From an uncultured Bacteroidales bacterium (GTDB lineage Bacteria; Bacteroidota; Bacteroidia; Bacteroidales; F082), in the NCBI GenBank assembly GCA_947303395.1, contig CAMYYD010000001.1, positions 62,001 through 126,000 on the forward strand: DNA of 64,000 bases, given 5' to 3'. The notes beneath the pieces are model-generated. The model had not been told where the DNA came from, ran no database searches, and was given only the letters and a program-made list of their open reading frames with translations. This document shows positions 45,218 to 54,593 of the stretch, one piece after another (position 1 is the stretch's first letter; each line of letters begins with the position of its first letter). The position numbers and the translations under genes were made by a program.

Positions 45218-46876
45218 CTATTGCGGGTTGTTTTTCTGATAGTTCCAGACCCACTCGGCATCTTTTACAAGCTGTTCCTCGAATGGTATGTGGTTGTGTT
45301 TCGCCTTTTGGCGGATGTCTTCCATCAGTTGGGAGTTGAGTTTTATGCTCTCGATAATCGCATTTATCTCATACTGATAGAGAAGGCTGTCGGACATTGC
45401 AATAGTGTTGAGAATCAATGGCTTTTCGTCGATGACATTGATTGCCTCGTGTTTCATGACGGTATCGATGAGTGCTGAATCTTTGCCAGCCTGCACTTTC
45501 AGCGCTTTCATCCATTCGGCGTCGTTTTCGATGCGGTTCATTGTCTGAGCGATGGCTACGGCGCGGGTGTTTCTTATTGTTGGTACAGCCTCGCCACGAA
45601 GCTCTGGGATGAGTTCCGGATTGCTGATAATCAATTCTTTAGCTTCGTATAATGATACTCCTGCGCTGTCGCTGACACGTTGTATCTCGCGGTTCATGAT
45701 GCTGTCGGGGACGCATATCTTCAAGAGTGCGTTTTCGGCGAAACCGTATGAAAACTTATGAATCTGGCTGCCGTGCGAGAACAAAACGATGAAATCTGAC
45801 TTGAAAATCTCTCTCAGCTGGTCGAAATCAGATGCAGGTCGCATTTTTTTGATATTGTCGCCGTAATATGCGGTGCTGTTGTAGTACCAGAAACGTGAGT
45901 CGCCGAGCACTTGCTTGAAATCGACCAGGTCGTGGATGCGCCAGAGGAACGAGTCGCCGATGAAGAATACCTTTGGTTTAACACAACTTGAGTCGGTGTC
46001 GATAATGACATCGGCAAACAGTGGAGTCTGGCCTTCATATTTCATTCGACGTGTCAGATTAAGTGTCTGCTCAATATCGAAGTCTATTTTTTGTTTTTCA
46101 TATTCTTCGTCGGAATACGGATGGAAGTTCTCGAGACGCAGATGAGGCATGTTTTTGCCGGAGAGGTTTTCCATCGTGCGGAAAAGTGTGTCGGCACCAT
46201 AAACGCATGAGATGTTCCAGTGGAAGCCGTATTTTGTGAACAGCGGATAGTCGGCGGTCTCTTTGATTTGCTTGTAATACTCGGTCATCCCGATGAAAGG
46301 GAAACCGTATTCTGCGAATTTTTCGGTGTAAAAGTCGGTGGCGCTTATCGTGGCGGTCGCATGTTCCCTGTCGGGGAGAAATTCGGGATAAAGCAAGCCT
46401 TTTTCAGGTGCTTCGAAAGCCAAAAACTCGACGCCATATTCTTTCAACACCAGACGTAACTTATTCATTATCCGCGCTCTACGTTCGAATGTATTTCGGG
46501 CTTCATCAGGAGAATCGTACCAGCGGTAGATCTCGGTTCCGTAGTATTCGTTGACGTTTTGAATGAAATAAAGCCAGTCTTCTTTGCCTACCACCACATA
46601 ATTGACAGGTGTTTTTTTGTAAAAATCCCATAAATACTGGTTGTACAGACGAATCGTCGGCTCGCGGAAGCCGTAAGTCTCAGAAATATATTTCTCGATA
46701 TTGGTCTGATAATGGCCGGAAGCCACCGTTTTGAATGTCAGTTGCGGTTTTTCTGTCTTGAAGAATACGCCATAAAGAGATTTAAAATTGAATTTAAAGA
46801 CATAGTCCTGCAACAGTGGCAGCAGAAGCACTATCACTGTCAGGACTATGAGGCAATATTTGGTTAGTTTATTCAT
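45218..46876 (-). CDS. AlgX/AlgJ-like SGNH acetyltransferase, triplet 1 third gene
   Basis: 552 residues. N-terminal membrane anchor (CLIVLTVIVLLLPLLQDYVF), then the conserved entry GFREPTIRLYNQYLWDFYKK, the KYGFHW histidine motif and VFFIGDSFLWRIHD with the SGNH serine. The family transfers acetyl groups from an MBOAT partner to a periplasmic polysaccharide, as AlgJ/AlgX do for alginate. A C-terminal helical extension of about 100 residues (NDAEWMKALK ... DAEWVWNYQ) is shared with two of its paralogs here. It is 3 nt downstream of the MBOAT gene and is probably its partner. The substrate polymer is unknown. Confidence 0.82.
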   Translation of the reverse strand: MNKLTKYCLIVLTVIVLLLPLLQDYVFKFNFKSLYGVFFKTEKPQLTFKTVASGHYQTNIEKYISETYGFREPTIRLYNQYLWDFYKKTPVNYVVVGKEDWLYFIQNVNEYYGTEIYRWYDSPDEARNTFERRARIMNKLRLVLKEYGVEFLAFEAPEKGLLYPEFLPDREHATATISATDFYTEKFAEYGFPFIGMTEYYKQIKETADYPLFTKYGFHWNISCVYGADTLFRTMENLSGKNMPHLRLENFHPYSDEEYEKQKIDFDIEQTLNLTRRMKYEGQTPLFADVIIDTDSSCVKPKVFFIGDSFLWRIHDLVDFKQVLGDSRFWYYNSTAYYGDNIKKMRPASDFDQLREIFKSDFIVLFSHGSQIHKFSYGFAENALLKICVPDSIMNREIQRVSDSAGVSLYEAKELIISNPELIPELRGEAVPTIRNTRAVAIAQTMNRIENDAEWMKALKVQAGKDSALIDTVMKHEAINVIDEKPLILNTIAMSDSLLYQYEINAIIESIKLNSQLMEDIRQKAKHNHIPFEEQLVKDAEWVWNYQKNNPQ

Positions 46877-46879
46877 GAT

Positions 46880-48298
46880 TTAGAATCTGAAGTAGATAAA
46901 CGGGCTGAAGCCGGTGGCGTTGAGTGCTCCGAGGCAGAACACCAGCATAAAGATGGCGACGACCCAAAGTACGATGGTGCCTGTGGTGTTGTGTACCTTA
47001 TAATACACAGCGTCTTGAAGCTTCTTTCCGAACGGGAAGAGGGCGAGGAACGAGAACACGAGCGCCACGATGAGCGTGGTGTAGAACTGAGCGTCGGCAT
47101 TGATGCTGAAGGTGCTGAAGTCGAAGGCGAAGAGGCGTCCGATGAAGGTAAAAGCCTGGTTGAGGTCTTCGATGCGGAAGATTGCCCAGCCCACCATTGC
47201 GAGGATGAAAGTGATGATGACGCTTGGCACCTTGCCGATTTTCTCGTAGAACTTCTTCAGTCCCATGCGCTCAAGCACGAGCCATAAACCATGGTAGGCA
47301 CCCCAGATAACAAAGTTCCAGCTTGCGCCGTGCCACAGACCTGAGAGGAGGAACACCACCCAGAGGTTGAAATACATGCGACGTTTCGAGCAGCGGTTTC
47401 CGCCAAGCGGGATGTAAAGGTAGTTGCGCATAAACGCACCGAGTGTCATATGCCAACGGCGCCAAAACTCGGTGATACTCTGTGAGTTATATGGATTGTC
47501 GAAGTTCTCTGGGAAATGGAACCCCATGATCTTACCCAGACCGATAGCCATGTCGGAGTAACCTGCGAAGTCGAAGTAGAGCTGCATGGTATAGGCAGCG
47601 ATAGTGATCCAAGCGGTGCCGGAATCCATTATTGCCAAGTCGCCAGCAAGAAGCTTATCTACTTGGAAACCAATGACATCGGCGATGAGAATCTTCTTTG
47701 AAAGACCGATGATGAAACGGTTAAAGCCTTGCAGAAACTCTGATGCGCTGTACTCGCGGTGACGAATCTCACTTTCAATGTCGCAGTAACGCACGATAGG
47801 ACCTGCGATGAGCTGCGGGAACATCATGATGTAAACGATGTAGTCGGTGAGCTTCTCCATCGGCTCATTGTTGCCGCGGTAAGTGTCGATGACGTAGGTT
47901 ATTGACTGGAAAGTGAAGAACGAGATACCTATCGGGAGCAGCACTTTTGCCATCCTGATGGCGTTGGCGCCAAACAGTCCGATTAGAGCGTTGACATTGT
48001 CAATCAGGAAGTTAGCGTATTTGTAATAGACCAAAAGTCCAAGACTTATGATGATAGCCAGGGCGCAATAAAGCTTTTTCAGTCCTGTTTTTTCGGTTTT
48101 CCGCATGGCTTTTACAAGGTAGAAGTTGGCGATGGTCGAGCCGAGGAGATAGAGGATGAAATCAGGTGCGCCGTAGGCGTAAAAAACAATCGAAAACAGT
48201 AATATGACGTAATTTCTGAACTTTTTCGGACAGATGAAATAGCATATCAGAAAAAGTGGCAGGAAATACAATAGAAATACGTTGCTGCTGAATACCAT
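46880..48298 (-). CDS. MBOAT O-acyltransferase (AlgI/DltB-like), triplet 1
   Basis: 472 residues, about 10-12 membrane helices. MBOAT landmarks: FFTFQSITYVIDTYR, WRRWHMTLGAFMRNYLYIPL (with GGNR) and the catalytic His in SGLWHGASWNF (H323). The family passes acetyl groups through the inner membrane to the periplasmic SGNH enzymes. It starts one base after the stop of the upstream SGNH gene and ends 3 nt before the downstream SGNH gene, so all three are one transcriptional unit. It is paralogous to the MBOAT at 53115-54584. Confidence 0.93.
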   Translation of the reverse strand: MVFSSNVFLLYFLPLFLICYFICPKKFRNYVILLFSIVFYAYGAPDFILYLLGSTIANFYLVKAMRKTEKTGLKKLYCALAIIISLGLLVYYKYANFLIDNVNALIGLFGANAIRMAKVLLPIGISFFTFQSITYVIDTYRGNNEPMEKLTDYIVYIMMFPQLIAGPIVRYCDIESEIRHREYSASEFLQGFNRFIIGLSKKILIADVIGFQVDKLLAGDLAIMDSGTAWITIAAYTMQLYFDFAGYSDMAIGLGKIMGFHFPENFDNPYNSQSITEFWRRWHMTLGAFMRNYLYIPLGGNRCSKRRMYFNLWVVFLLSGLWHGASWNFVIWGAYHGLWLVLERMGLKKFYEKIGKVPSVIITFILAMVGWAIFRIEDLNQAFTFIGRLFAFDFSTFSINADAQFYTTLIVALVFSFLALFPFGKKLQDAVYYKVHNTTGTIVLWVVAIFMLVFCLGALNATGFSPFIYFRF

Positions 48299-48299
48299 A

Positions 48300-49622
48300 T
48301 TAATTCTCGTTTTGTTGATTTAGTATATATTTCGCATCGAGTGCGATTTGTTTTTCTATGGAAATATTATTCTGAGCGGCTTTTTCCTTAACGGAGCTGA
48401 ACCAGTCAGGATCGGAATAGATTCTTCTTTCAATTTCTATGATTTCGTCGCTCATCGGCGAGTCGGTTTCTTCGTCGTAAAGCAGTGCTAATGCATTCTC
48501 GATGAAGCCGTTACCTAATTTATAAAGCTGAACCGAGCAATAATTAAGCATTATGAAATCAGCGTTGAACAGCTCATCGATCATGTTTACTTCATTAGTC
48601 GAGTTATGATTTTTGTCGAAATAAATCGTGCTGTTGTAATACCAATACGGGCATTCGCTGAAAAGTGCGCCAAGGTTGTAGTTGTAAGATATTGTCCAGA
48701 AAAACGAGTCGCCGACGGTTATGAGCTTCGGTCTGACAGCGTTTTCGTCAGGGATTATTGATGTCTCGGCATAAAAATGCTTGTTTGGCTTGATTGGGAA
48801 CATCAGGTTGAACAGCTGCTCGAGGTCGTCGTCAGGTTCGCGGACCTTGCCTTGGTGTTTTTCGCCTATTTCAACATCAAGCATGTTTATTCCGCCAAGG
48901 TTTTCCATGTATCTCATAATGGAATCAAAGGCATGTGTGGCGGCGATGTTGGTCCAATGTGTGCCGGTTTTGGCGAAAAGAGGATAGTCGACCTTGTCTT
49001 TGTCGTTTTTGAAAACTTCAACAAAATCTATGTGATTCACGCCAAGCTCGTCGAATTTTTTCTTGTAAAAATCGTATGCGTGAATGCCATCCGGATTGAA
49101 ATATTGGGTGTTTTCGGGAAGATGCTCGGGATAAATCATGTCTTTTCCGGGAATCATGTTGACGAAAATGTGAGTGTTGTGTTTCGCCAGTATTTCCTGG
49201 AGTTTTGCAAGGTCCTCAGCGGTCTTGTAGAATTTGTCGGATGTCGCGTTGGCATCGCCGTCAAACCATTTGTACATCATGCTTTCGTAATGGTCGCGCA
49301 CGAAATCCGACTCGTAGAGCCAGTCATCCTTTCCGATGTCGATCCAGCCGTTGTAAGTTTTGTGATAACAGGTCCAAAGATATTGATTGTATAGGCGAAT
49401 CGACCATTCGCGGAAACCGAAATTATACTGTTGATATTCCTCAAAATTTCTTTGATATGAGCCGTCAGCTAAAGATTTGTAGGTCAAAGACGGCCTTTCG
49501 ACAGGGTTGTAAAATCCTTTTAACGATTTCAAACTTATCGGGTGAAAAACGGATTGCAAAAACAGTACTGCAAACAACACTATTGTGATGATTAGCAATT
49601 TGTTATGTAATCTGTTGTTCAT
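48300..49622 (-). CDS. AlgX/AlgJ-like SGNH acetyltransferase, triplet 1 first gene
   Basis: 440 residues. Membrane anchor at about 8-28, then YNFGFREWSIRLYNQYLW, KTGTHWTNIAATHAFD and ITVGDSFFWTI (SGNH serine). In AlgX the histidine motif is D-x-H; here the first residue is Gly, as in the other three paralogs in the window. A short helical C-terminus (NISIEKQIALDAKYILNQQ) matches the end of two paralogs. It leads the triplet 48300-46880-45218. A -7-like TACCTTTG box lies at 49638-49645 on the minus strand, 15 nt upstream of the ATG. Confidence 0.8.
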   Translation of the reverse strand: MNNRLHNKLLIITIVLFAVLFLQSVFHPISLKSLKGFYNPVERPSLTYKSLADGSYQRNFEEYQQYNFGFREWSIRLYNQYLWTCYHKTYNGWIDIGKDDWLYESDFVRDHYESMMYKWFDGDANATSDKFYKTAEDLAKLQEILAKHNTHIFVNMIPGKDMIYPEHLPENTQYFNPDGIHAYDFYKKKFDELGVNHIDFVEVFKNDKDKVDYPLFAKTGTHWTNIAATHAFDSIMRYMENLGGINMLDVEIGEKHQGKVREPDDDLEQLFNLMFPIKPNKHFYAETSIIPDENAVRPKLITVGDSFFWTISYNYNLGALFSECPYWYYNSTIYFDKNHNSTNEVNMIDELFNADFIMLNYCSVQLYKLGNGFIENALALLYDEETDSPMSDEIIEIERRIYSDPDWFSSVKEKAAQNNISIEKQIALDAKYILNQQNEN

Positions 49623-49637
49623 TATTTAATTTTTGTG

Positions 49638-49665
49638 CAAAGGTAAACAAAATTATGTAATTTTG
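49638..49665. promoter_or_regulatory. Divergent promoter region for SGNH triplet 1 and the GH16-like gene
   Basis: Minus-strand TACCTTTG at 49638-49645 (for the gene starting at 49622) and plus-strand TAATTTTG at 49658-49665 (for the gene starting at 49684) match the -7 consensus. The plus box has TTTG at 49632-49635, with a 22-nt spacer. Confidence 0.45.
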
Positions 49666-49683
49666 CAGATAAATTATTTGATT

Positions 49684-51603
49684 ATGAAGTTTTTTGTTCG
49701 GATAAGTGTAATATTTTTGATGTTTTTGCTTGCCGCGTGCACTACTGACGACAATCAGATTCAGTTCCGTGCGATGACGAATTTTGAGGGTGGCGATACT
49801 GTTGTTTTGGATATGGATTTGAAAAACGTTATAAGTCAAGGAATTACGATTCCTTCTAAGAGACAGTGCGACGGCGGTAAGTTTGTTTTTGAGTTTAAAG
49901 GCGAGAAAGGTAAATATTACAAGATTTTTTATCAGAATGAGAGCTATAAATTTTCGGAAAAGGACGAGCTAAGCTATGAGAATTTTTATGGCAGTTGGGA
50001 CGATGTTGATGTGGAATTCAAGAAGATAGAAAAGACTGGCAAGGTACGTGATTCTGTAAGAATTGTTGGCAATCCGCGTGATGAGCGCAAGTATTATGGG
50101 AGCAATTATGATGGCAATCCGTTCTCGGCGGAGAGGGTCAACCAACTTGTAAGGCATATCGACAGAGACACTTTGTGGAGTCGTCTGGTGCGCGAGCAGG
50201 CCGTCACCAACAACGTTACATACGAGCGCAATCTGCGGCTTAACGCTTTGTATATGATCAAGGAACAGATGCACAAAGGCAACGACAACCAGCGCTGGAA
50301 ACGTAACCCGCGAGTGGGCTGCTATTCATTCATGCTCGTGATTTGCGATGAGAACGCTCTCTCATTGATTCCGGATTGTGTCAAAAACATTGGCAAGACT
50401 GGCAGTGACGGCAATTTCATCAATCCTTATTCATATTTTGCCAAAAATACTATTGAAGGTGTCGAGGTCTATTATGGCGATAGAATCCTCAAAACGAGGG
50501 CGGTAATAACTCCTGAATATGGTTTGTATTTCGACGATATGATGTCGGGGAGCGACGACAAACTCTATGCCGAGGCTCTGTTTGAACAGTTTTTTAACCA
50601 TCCGAGCGACCAGTTTACTTTGCGTAACATCCCTGTGATACAAGATGTTGTTAGTGACGAGAATCCTTACACGCGGTCGCAGTATGAGGCTAACAAGACA
50701 CGTTTCGACAGCACGGAGCTGCTTTACGACCATCCCGTCATAAGCTCTGAGCCGGGCAAGACAGTGAAAATTGACGAGTTGGACGGCAGTCTGGTTTTGA
50801 TAAATCCTGGCAACAACGATATCAATAACTTAAGAAAAGAGAGCACTGGCATCAAGACGCGCGTCGGCTTCACTTACGGCAAGTTCCGCGGCAAGATAAA
50901 ATTCCCTGTGATGCTCAACGAGGAGCACATCTGGAATGGCTTGACGTATGCATTCTGGATGCTGCATCAGGACTCGAGGCCATGGAACAACCGCCGACCA
51001 AGCAAGACAGGCTATGTGAGGAAAGAGAGCGTCGACCCAAACCCGGAACGCGTCAACGATTATTACTATTCGGAGATAGATATCGAGATAGCGAAGGCTT
51101 CGAAGTACTGGCCCAAGGGATATTATTTCAAGCAAGCCGACTCGCATGTAGAGGATGCTTCGCTCAACGATGACGTGATTTTCGGTTGCACCAACTGGGA
51201 CATGGCTTGCCTCGATGTTCCGAAATTCAAATCTGGCGTTTTCCGCATGCCTTATGGCAAAAAAGGCGAGTATGAGGCGATGCGTTGGACTCCGACCACG
51301 CAGGCTATGACAATCAGAACTCCGATAAGTAACGAGGTCTTCAAAAATGATTATTATTACTATGAGATTGACTGGGAACCGAAATCAATAACGTGGCGTC
51401 TCGGTCCGTCGCCCGACAATATGCAGGTGGTCGGATATCTCACAGATGAATATTCAAGCATCCCTGACAATCAGATGCTTTGCATCGTCACCCAGGAATA
51501 TCATTACTCGGAATGGTGGGCTCCGGTGGTCTTTTGGCAGGGTCTGATACCTTACAACAAAACCGACATAGTGGGAAAAGTGTTCGAGATAGTCGTTGAA
51601 TAG
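49684..51603 (+). CDS. GH16-like lectin/glucanase-fold lipoprotein
   Basis: 639 residues from ATG 49684. Lipoprotein signal (SVIFLMFLLAAC, Cys 19). The N-terminal ~330 residues are not recognised. From about 390 a concanavalin-A-like jelly roll is suggested by KTRVGFTYGKFRGKIKFP, WNGLTYAFWMLHQD and DYYYSEIDIEIAK, which has the E-x-D-x-E pattern of GH16 (E464, D466, E468), then YYYEIDWEPKSITWRLG. GH16 enzymes cut beta-glucans or galactans; the domain could instead bind them. It is read opposite to, and between, the two acetyltransferase triplets, abutting the second one end to end (51603/51604). A role in trimming or holding the acetylated polymer is a reasonable guess. Confidence 0.6.
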   Translation: MKFFVRISVIFLMFLLAACTTDDNQIQFRAMTNFEGGDTVVLDMDLKNVISQGITIPSKRQCDGGKFVFEFKGEKGKYYKIFYQNESYKFSEKDELSYENFYGSWDDVDVEFKKIEKTGKVRDSVRIVGNPRDERKYYGSNYDGNPFSAERVNQLVRHIDRDTLWSRLVREQAVTNNVTYERNLRLNALYMIKEQMHKGNDNQRWKRNPRVGCYSFMLVICDENALSLIPDCVKNIGKTGSDGNFINPYSYFAKNTIEGVEVYYGDRILKTRAVITPEYGLYFDDMMSGSDDKLYAEALFEQFFNHPSDQFTLRNIPVIQDVVSDENPYTRSQYEANKTRFDSTELLYDHPVISSEPGKTVKIDELDGSLVLINPGNNDINNLRKESTGIKTRVGFTYGKFRGKIKFPVMLNEEHIWNGLTYAFWMLHQDSRPWNNRRPSKTGYVRKESVDPNPERVNDYYYSEIDIEIAKASKYWPKGYYFKQADSHVEDASLNDDVIFGCTNWDMACLDVPKFKSGVFRMPYGKKGEYEAMRWTPTTQAMTIRTPISNEVFKNDYYYYEIDWEPKSITWRLGPSPDNMQVVGYLTDEYSSIPDNQMLCIVTQEYHYSEWWAPVVFWQGLIPYNKTDIVGKVFEIVVE

Positions 51604-53103
51604 CTATTTCCTCTGCTGATCCTGATAGTTTACCACCCATTTTGCATCGATTTCAAGCATCTCTTCAACAGTTAGACCTCTGTCTTTGGCTTTTTTAATG
51701 ATGTTTTCCATCGCCTCGGGGTTGTTTCTGAGATCTTCTTTCACTTTCGCTACTTTGGCTTTGTAAACGGCTTCCTCGCTAACCTCGGTAATGTCCTTTA
51801 GAAGTGGCTGGTTGTTGAGGATGTTTTTGGCCTCCATCTCAATGACTTTTTCAAGCGGTTGTGATAGCAGCGACACTTGGATTTTCAACGCTTTCATCCA
51901 GTTGGTGTCGGCTTCTATCTCGTTCATTGTCAACGATAACTTCACCAAGTCGCGGTCGTTGAGGTCGTCAAGAACGCGTTTCGCGAATCCCATGGTTCCA
52001 TCGTACCATTGGTGACTGCAGGCGCTGAATATCACATAGTCGGCTCGAAGCACCCTGCGGAGTCTGTTGAGTTCGTTCAAATCGTGTCTTTCCAGTTTAA
52101 ATCCATCGAAACTTGTTGCGTTGTAATACCACACTTCTTTGTGCTCTACAAGTTCTTTTTCTGGTAACTGCTCGTGAAAAGCCCAGATAAACGAATCGCT
52201 GATAAACAACACTTTAGGCTTATAGCAGCCGTCGCATTGCACGCTGACATGCGATTTGTGCTGCACTGTCGGGTCTTTTAAACGAAACATCAGATTCAGC
52301 ATCTCCTCGTCGTTCTGCAACTTGTCGTCGATATATGTGGTGAGGCTGTCGATGTGTATCTGAGGAATGTTGAGGCCGTTAAGGTCTTTCATCAGACGGA
52401 AAAGGGAATCGAAACCAAAAGCAGCAGAGAAGTCCCAGTGGAAATTCATTCTTTTAAACAGTTGATAATCAACGGTGTCTTTTATCTGAATGAACCATTT
52501 TGTCATATCAATATTAGGAAAACCGCTTTCCTCGAGTCTCTTGCTGAAATACTCGGATCCGTTGAGCGTGGTGGTGTCATGTTTCCAATATGCCGTCGGA
52601 AGATATTCAGGATAGATGAAAGCCTTGTCGGGCGCCATATATGAAAGAAACTCTGTATTATAATGCTTAAGCGAGTCTCTTAATGTGCACATCATATCGA
52701 CTTCATTATCAATAAATTCAATCGCTTCTCTCTTTGTCGGGAATTTTTTGGATTGTTCTTGACCATAATAATCTCTGACAGCAGGGAGGTAGAAAACCCA
52801 GCTGTTTTTTCCTGGAAGAAAATAAATATTGAAATTTTTATGATAAAAACTCCATGCGTATTGGCTGTAAAGACGTATCACAGGTTCGCGGAGACCAAAG
52901 TTTTCGGAGACATAACCCTCGCAGTCTTTTTGAAACTTGCCCGAAGTATATGTCTCGAGTGTCAGCTGTGGCTTCGGAGTCTCAATAATCACGCCCATCA
53001 AAGGTTTAACTTTGAAAATATGAAATTCCTTTTGGATTATAGGTGTCCAAAGAAAAATCAAAAGCAGAGCGAACATTACTATATATAAAGCCTTGTTTTT
53101 CAT
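51604..53103 (-). CDS. AlgX/AlgJ-like SGNH acetyltransferase, triplet 2 third gene
   Basis: 499 residues. Membrane anchor (about 6-24), NFGLREPVIRLYSQYAWSFY, RMNFHWDFSAAFGFDSLF and LFISDSFIWAFHEQ. The serine motif reads SDSF rather than GDSF, so the family Gly is changed though the Asp and Ser remain. A long helical C-terminus (NWMKALKIQVSLLSQ ... EMLEIDAKWVVNYQDQ) matches that of the third gene of triplet 1. It sits 11 nt downstream of the MBOAT gene. It is likely to transfer acetyl groups to the same or a related polymer. Confidence 0.8.
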   Translation of the reverse strand: MKNKALYIVMFALLLIFLWTPIIQKEFHIFKVKPLMGVIIETPKPQLTLETYTSGKFQKDCEGYVSENFGLREPVIRLYSQYAWSFYHKNFNIYFLPGKNSWVFYLPAVRDYYGQEQSKKFPTKREAIEFIDNEVDMMCTLRDSLKHYNTEFLSYMAPDKAFIYPEYLPTAYWKHDTTTLNGSEYFSKRLEESGFPNIDMTKWFIQIKDTVDYQLFKRMNFHWDFSAAFGFDSLFRLMKDLNGLNIPQIHIDSLTTYIDDKLQNDEEMLNLMFRLKDPTVQHKSHVSVQCDGCYKPKVLFISDSFIWAFHEQLPEKELVEHKEVWYYNATSFDGFKLERHDLNELNRLRRVLRADYVIFSACSHQWYDGTMGFAKRVLDDLNDRDLVKLSLTMNEIEADTNWMKALKIQVSLLSQPLEKVIEMEAKNILNNQPLLKDITEVSEEAVYKAKVAKVKEDLRNNPEAMENIIKKAKDRGLTVEEMLEIDAKWVVNYQDQQRK

Positions 53104-53114
53104 TTCTTATAAAA

Positions 53115-54584
53115 TTAGAATCTGAAATAGATAAACGGGCTGAAACCTGAGGCATTCAACGCTCCGAGACAGAAAATGAATCCGAATATCGAAAGCACAA
53201 ATGCAATTATGTGCTGACGTTTGTTAAACTCTGTGAAATATACTTTTTCCTGCCATTTGAGGCCGAATCTTGTCAATGTGATGAACGAGAAGACGGCAGC
53301 GATAATCATTGTGGTGAAGAAATGTGGGTTGTCGGAGAAATGTACAGGCACGAACTCGAAGGCGAACAGCCTCTTGATGAAAAGCCACGACAAATCGACG
53401 CGTTCGATGCGGAAGAAACAACGTGTCAATACAATGATTGCGAAGGTGCATATTACCGCCGGAATCCTGCCGATGCGCTCGTTGAACTTACGTAAAAACA
53501 GCTTGTCGGCGCAGATGAATATACCCTGCAACGCACCGTAAATCACGAAATTCCATGCGGCTCCGTGCCACAAACCTGAGATGAGGAAACAGAACCATAG
53601 GTTGAAATATTTGCGGCCTTCGGTCTTTACTCGGCTGCCTCCCAAAGGGAAATACAAGTAATTCTTGATGAAAACGCTGAATGTCTGATGCCAGCGACGC
53701 CAGAACTCAGAAATGGTTGTCGAGACGTATGGGTTGTCGAAGTTTTCTGGGAACTTAAATCCCATCATACGACCGAGACCAATCGCCATGTCGGAATAAC
53801 CTGCAAAATCGAAGTAAATCTGGAAAGTGAACGCCAAAATGGCAATCCAAGCCATCGATGAATCGATATTTGCAATCCTGTTTGCGATATCAGCAAGCTG
53901 ATCAGATGTTAAAATGTCGTAATTTGACGGTCCTAAAATCTTATCTACTTGATAACCAATGATATCAGCGATGAGAACTTTCTTAGCCAAACCTAATACG
54001 AAACGATAAAAACCATGCAGGCGGTCGGTGTAGTCCGACTGACGTTCACGAATCTGTTCGGCGATGTCGCAGTAACGGATGATAGGACCGGCAATGAGTT
54101 GCGGAAACATCACAATATAAAGCACGTAGTCGGCCAGCCGCTCCATCGGCTCGTTGACCTTTCGATAAGTGTCTAATGTGTAGGTGACGCACTGGAAAGA
54201 GAAGAACGAGATGCCTATCGGAAGCAGAATCTTCACCCATTTTACAGGTTCTACATGCATCCAACCTAGGATGTAGTTTAGATTCTCCATCGTGAAGTTG
54301 CCGTATTTGTAATAAAACAACAATCCTATGCTTATCGCGATGGAAATGCCGCATAACACCTTCTTTTTCAGTGGATTGTCAGTTTTGTGCATCGCTTTCA
54401 CAATGTAGAAGTTCGCGACTAACGACACGCAAAGCTGAATTATAAACTCTGGAGCACCATAAGCATAAAACAAGATGGAGGCAAAAAGCAGAGTGTAATT
54501 GCGCCAACGTCGCGGAGTCAGGAAATAGACCGCGAGAAATATCGGGAGGAAATAAATCAGGAATATGTTGCTGCTGAAAACCAT
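53115..54584 (-). CDS. MBOAT O-acyltransferase (AlgI/DltB-like), triplet 2
   Basis: 489 residues, polytopic. FFSFQCVTYTLDTYRK, WRRWHQTFSVFIKNYLYFPL and SGLWHGAAWNFVIYG (His H340) are MBOAT signatures. It matches the MBOAT of triplet 1 from end to end, including the final FCLGALNASGFSPFIYFRF. A short extra segment of about 15 residues after KILGPSNYDI distinguishes it. It lies 9 nt downstream of the first SGNH gene of its triplet. Confidence 0.93.
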   Translation of the reverse strand: MVFSSNIFLIYFLPIFLAVYFLTPRRWRNYTLLFASILFYAYGAPEFIIQLCVSLVANFYIVKAMHKTDNPLKKKVLCGISIAISIGLLFYYKYGNFTMENLNYILGWMHVEPVKWVKILLPIGISFFSFQCVTYTLDTYRKVNEPMERLADYVLYIVMFPQLIAGPIIRYCDIAEQIRERQSDYTDRLHGFYRFVLGLAKKVLIADIIGYQVDKILGPSNYDILTSDQLADIANRIANIDSSMAWIAILAFTFQIYFDFAGYSDMAIGLGRMMGFKFPENFDNPYVSTTISEFWRRWHQTFSVFIKNYLYFPLGGSRVKTEGRKYFNLWFCFLISGLWHGAAWNFVIYGALQGIFICADKLFLRKFNERIGRIPAVICTFAIIVLTRCFFRIERVDLSWLFIKRLFAFEFVPVHFSDNPHFFTTMIIAAVFSFITLTRFGLKWQEKVYFTEFNKRQHIIAFVLSIFGFIFCLGALNASGFSPFIYFRF

Positions 54585-54593
54585 GACTTTGTT

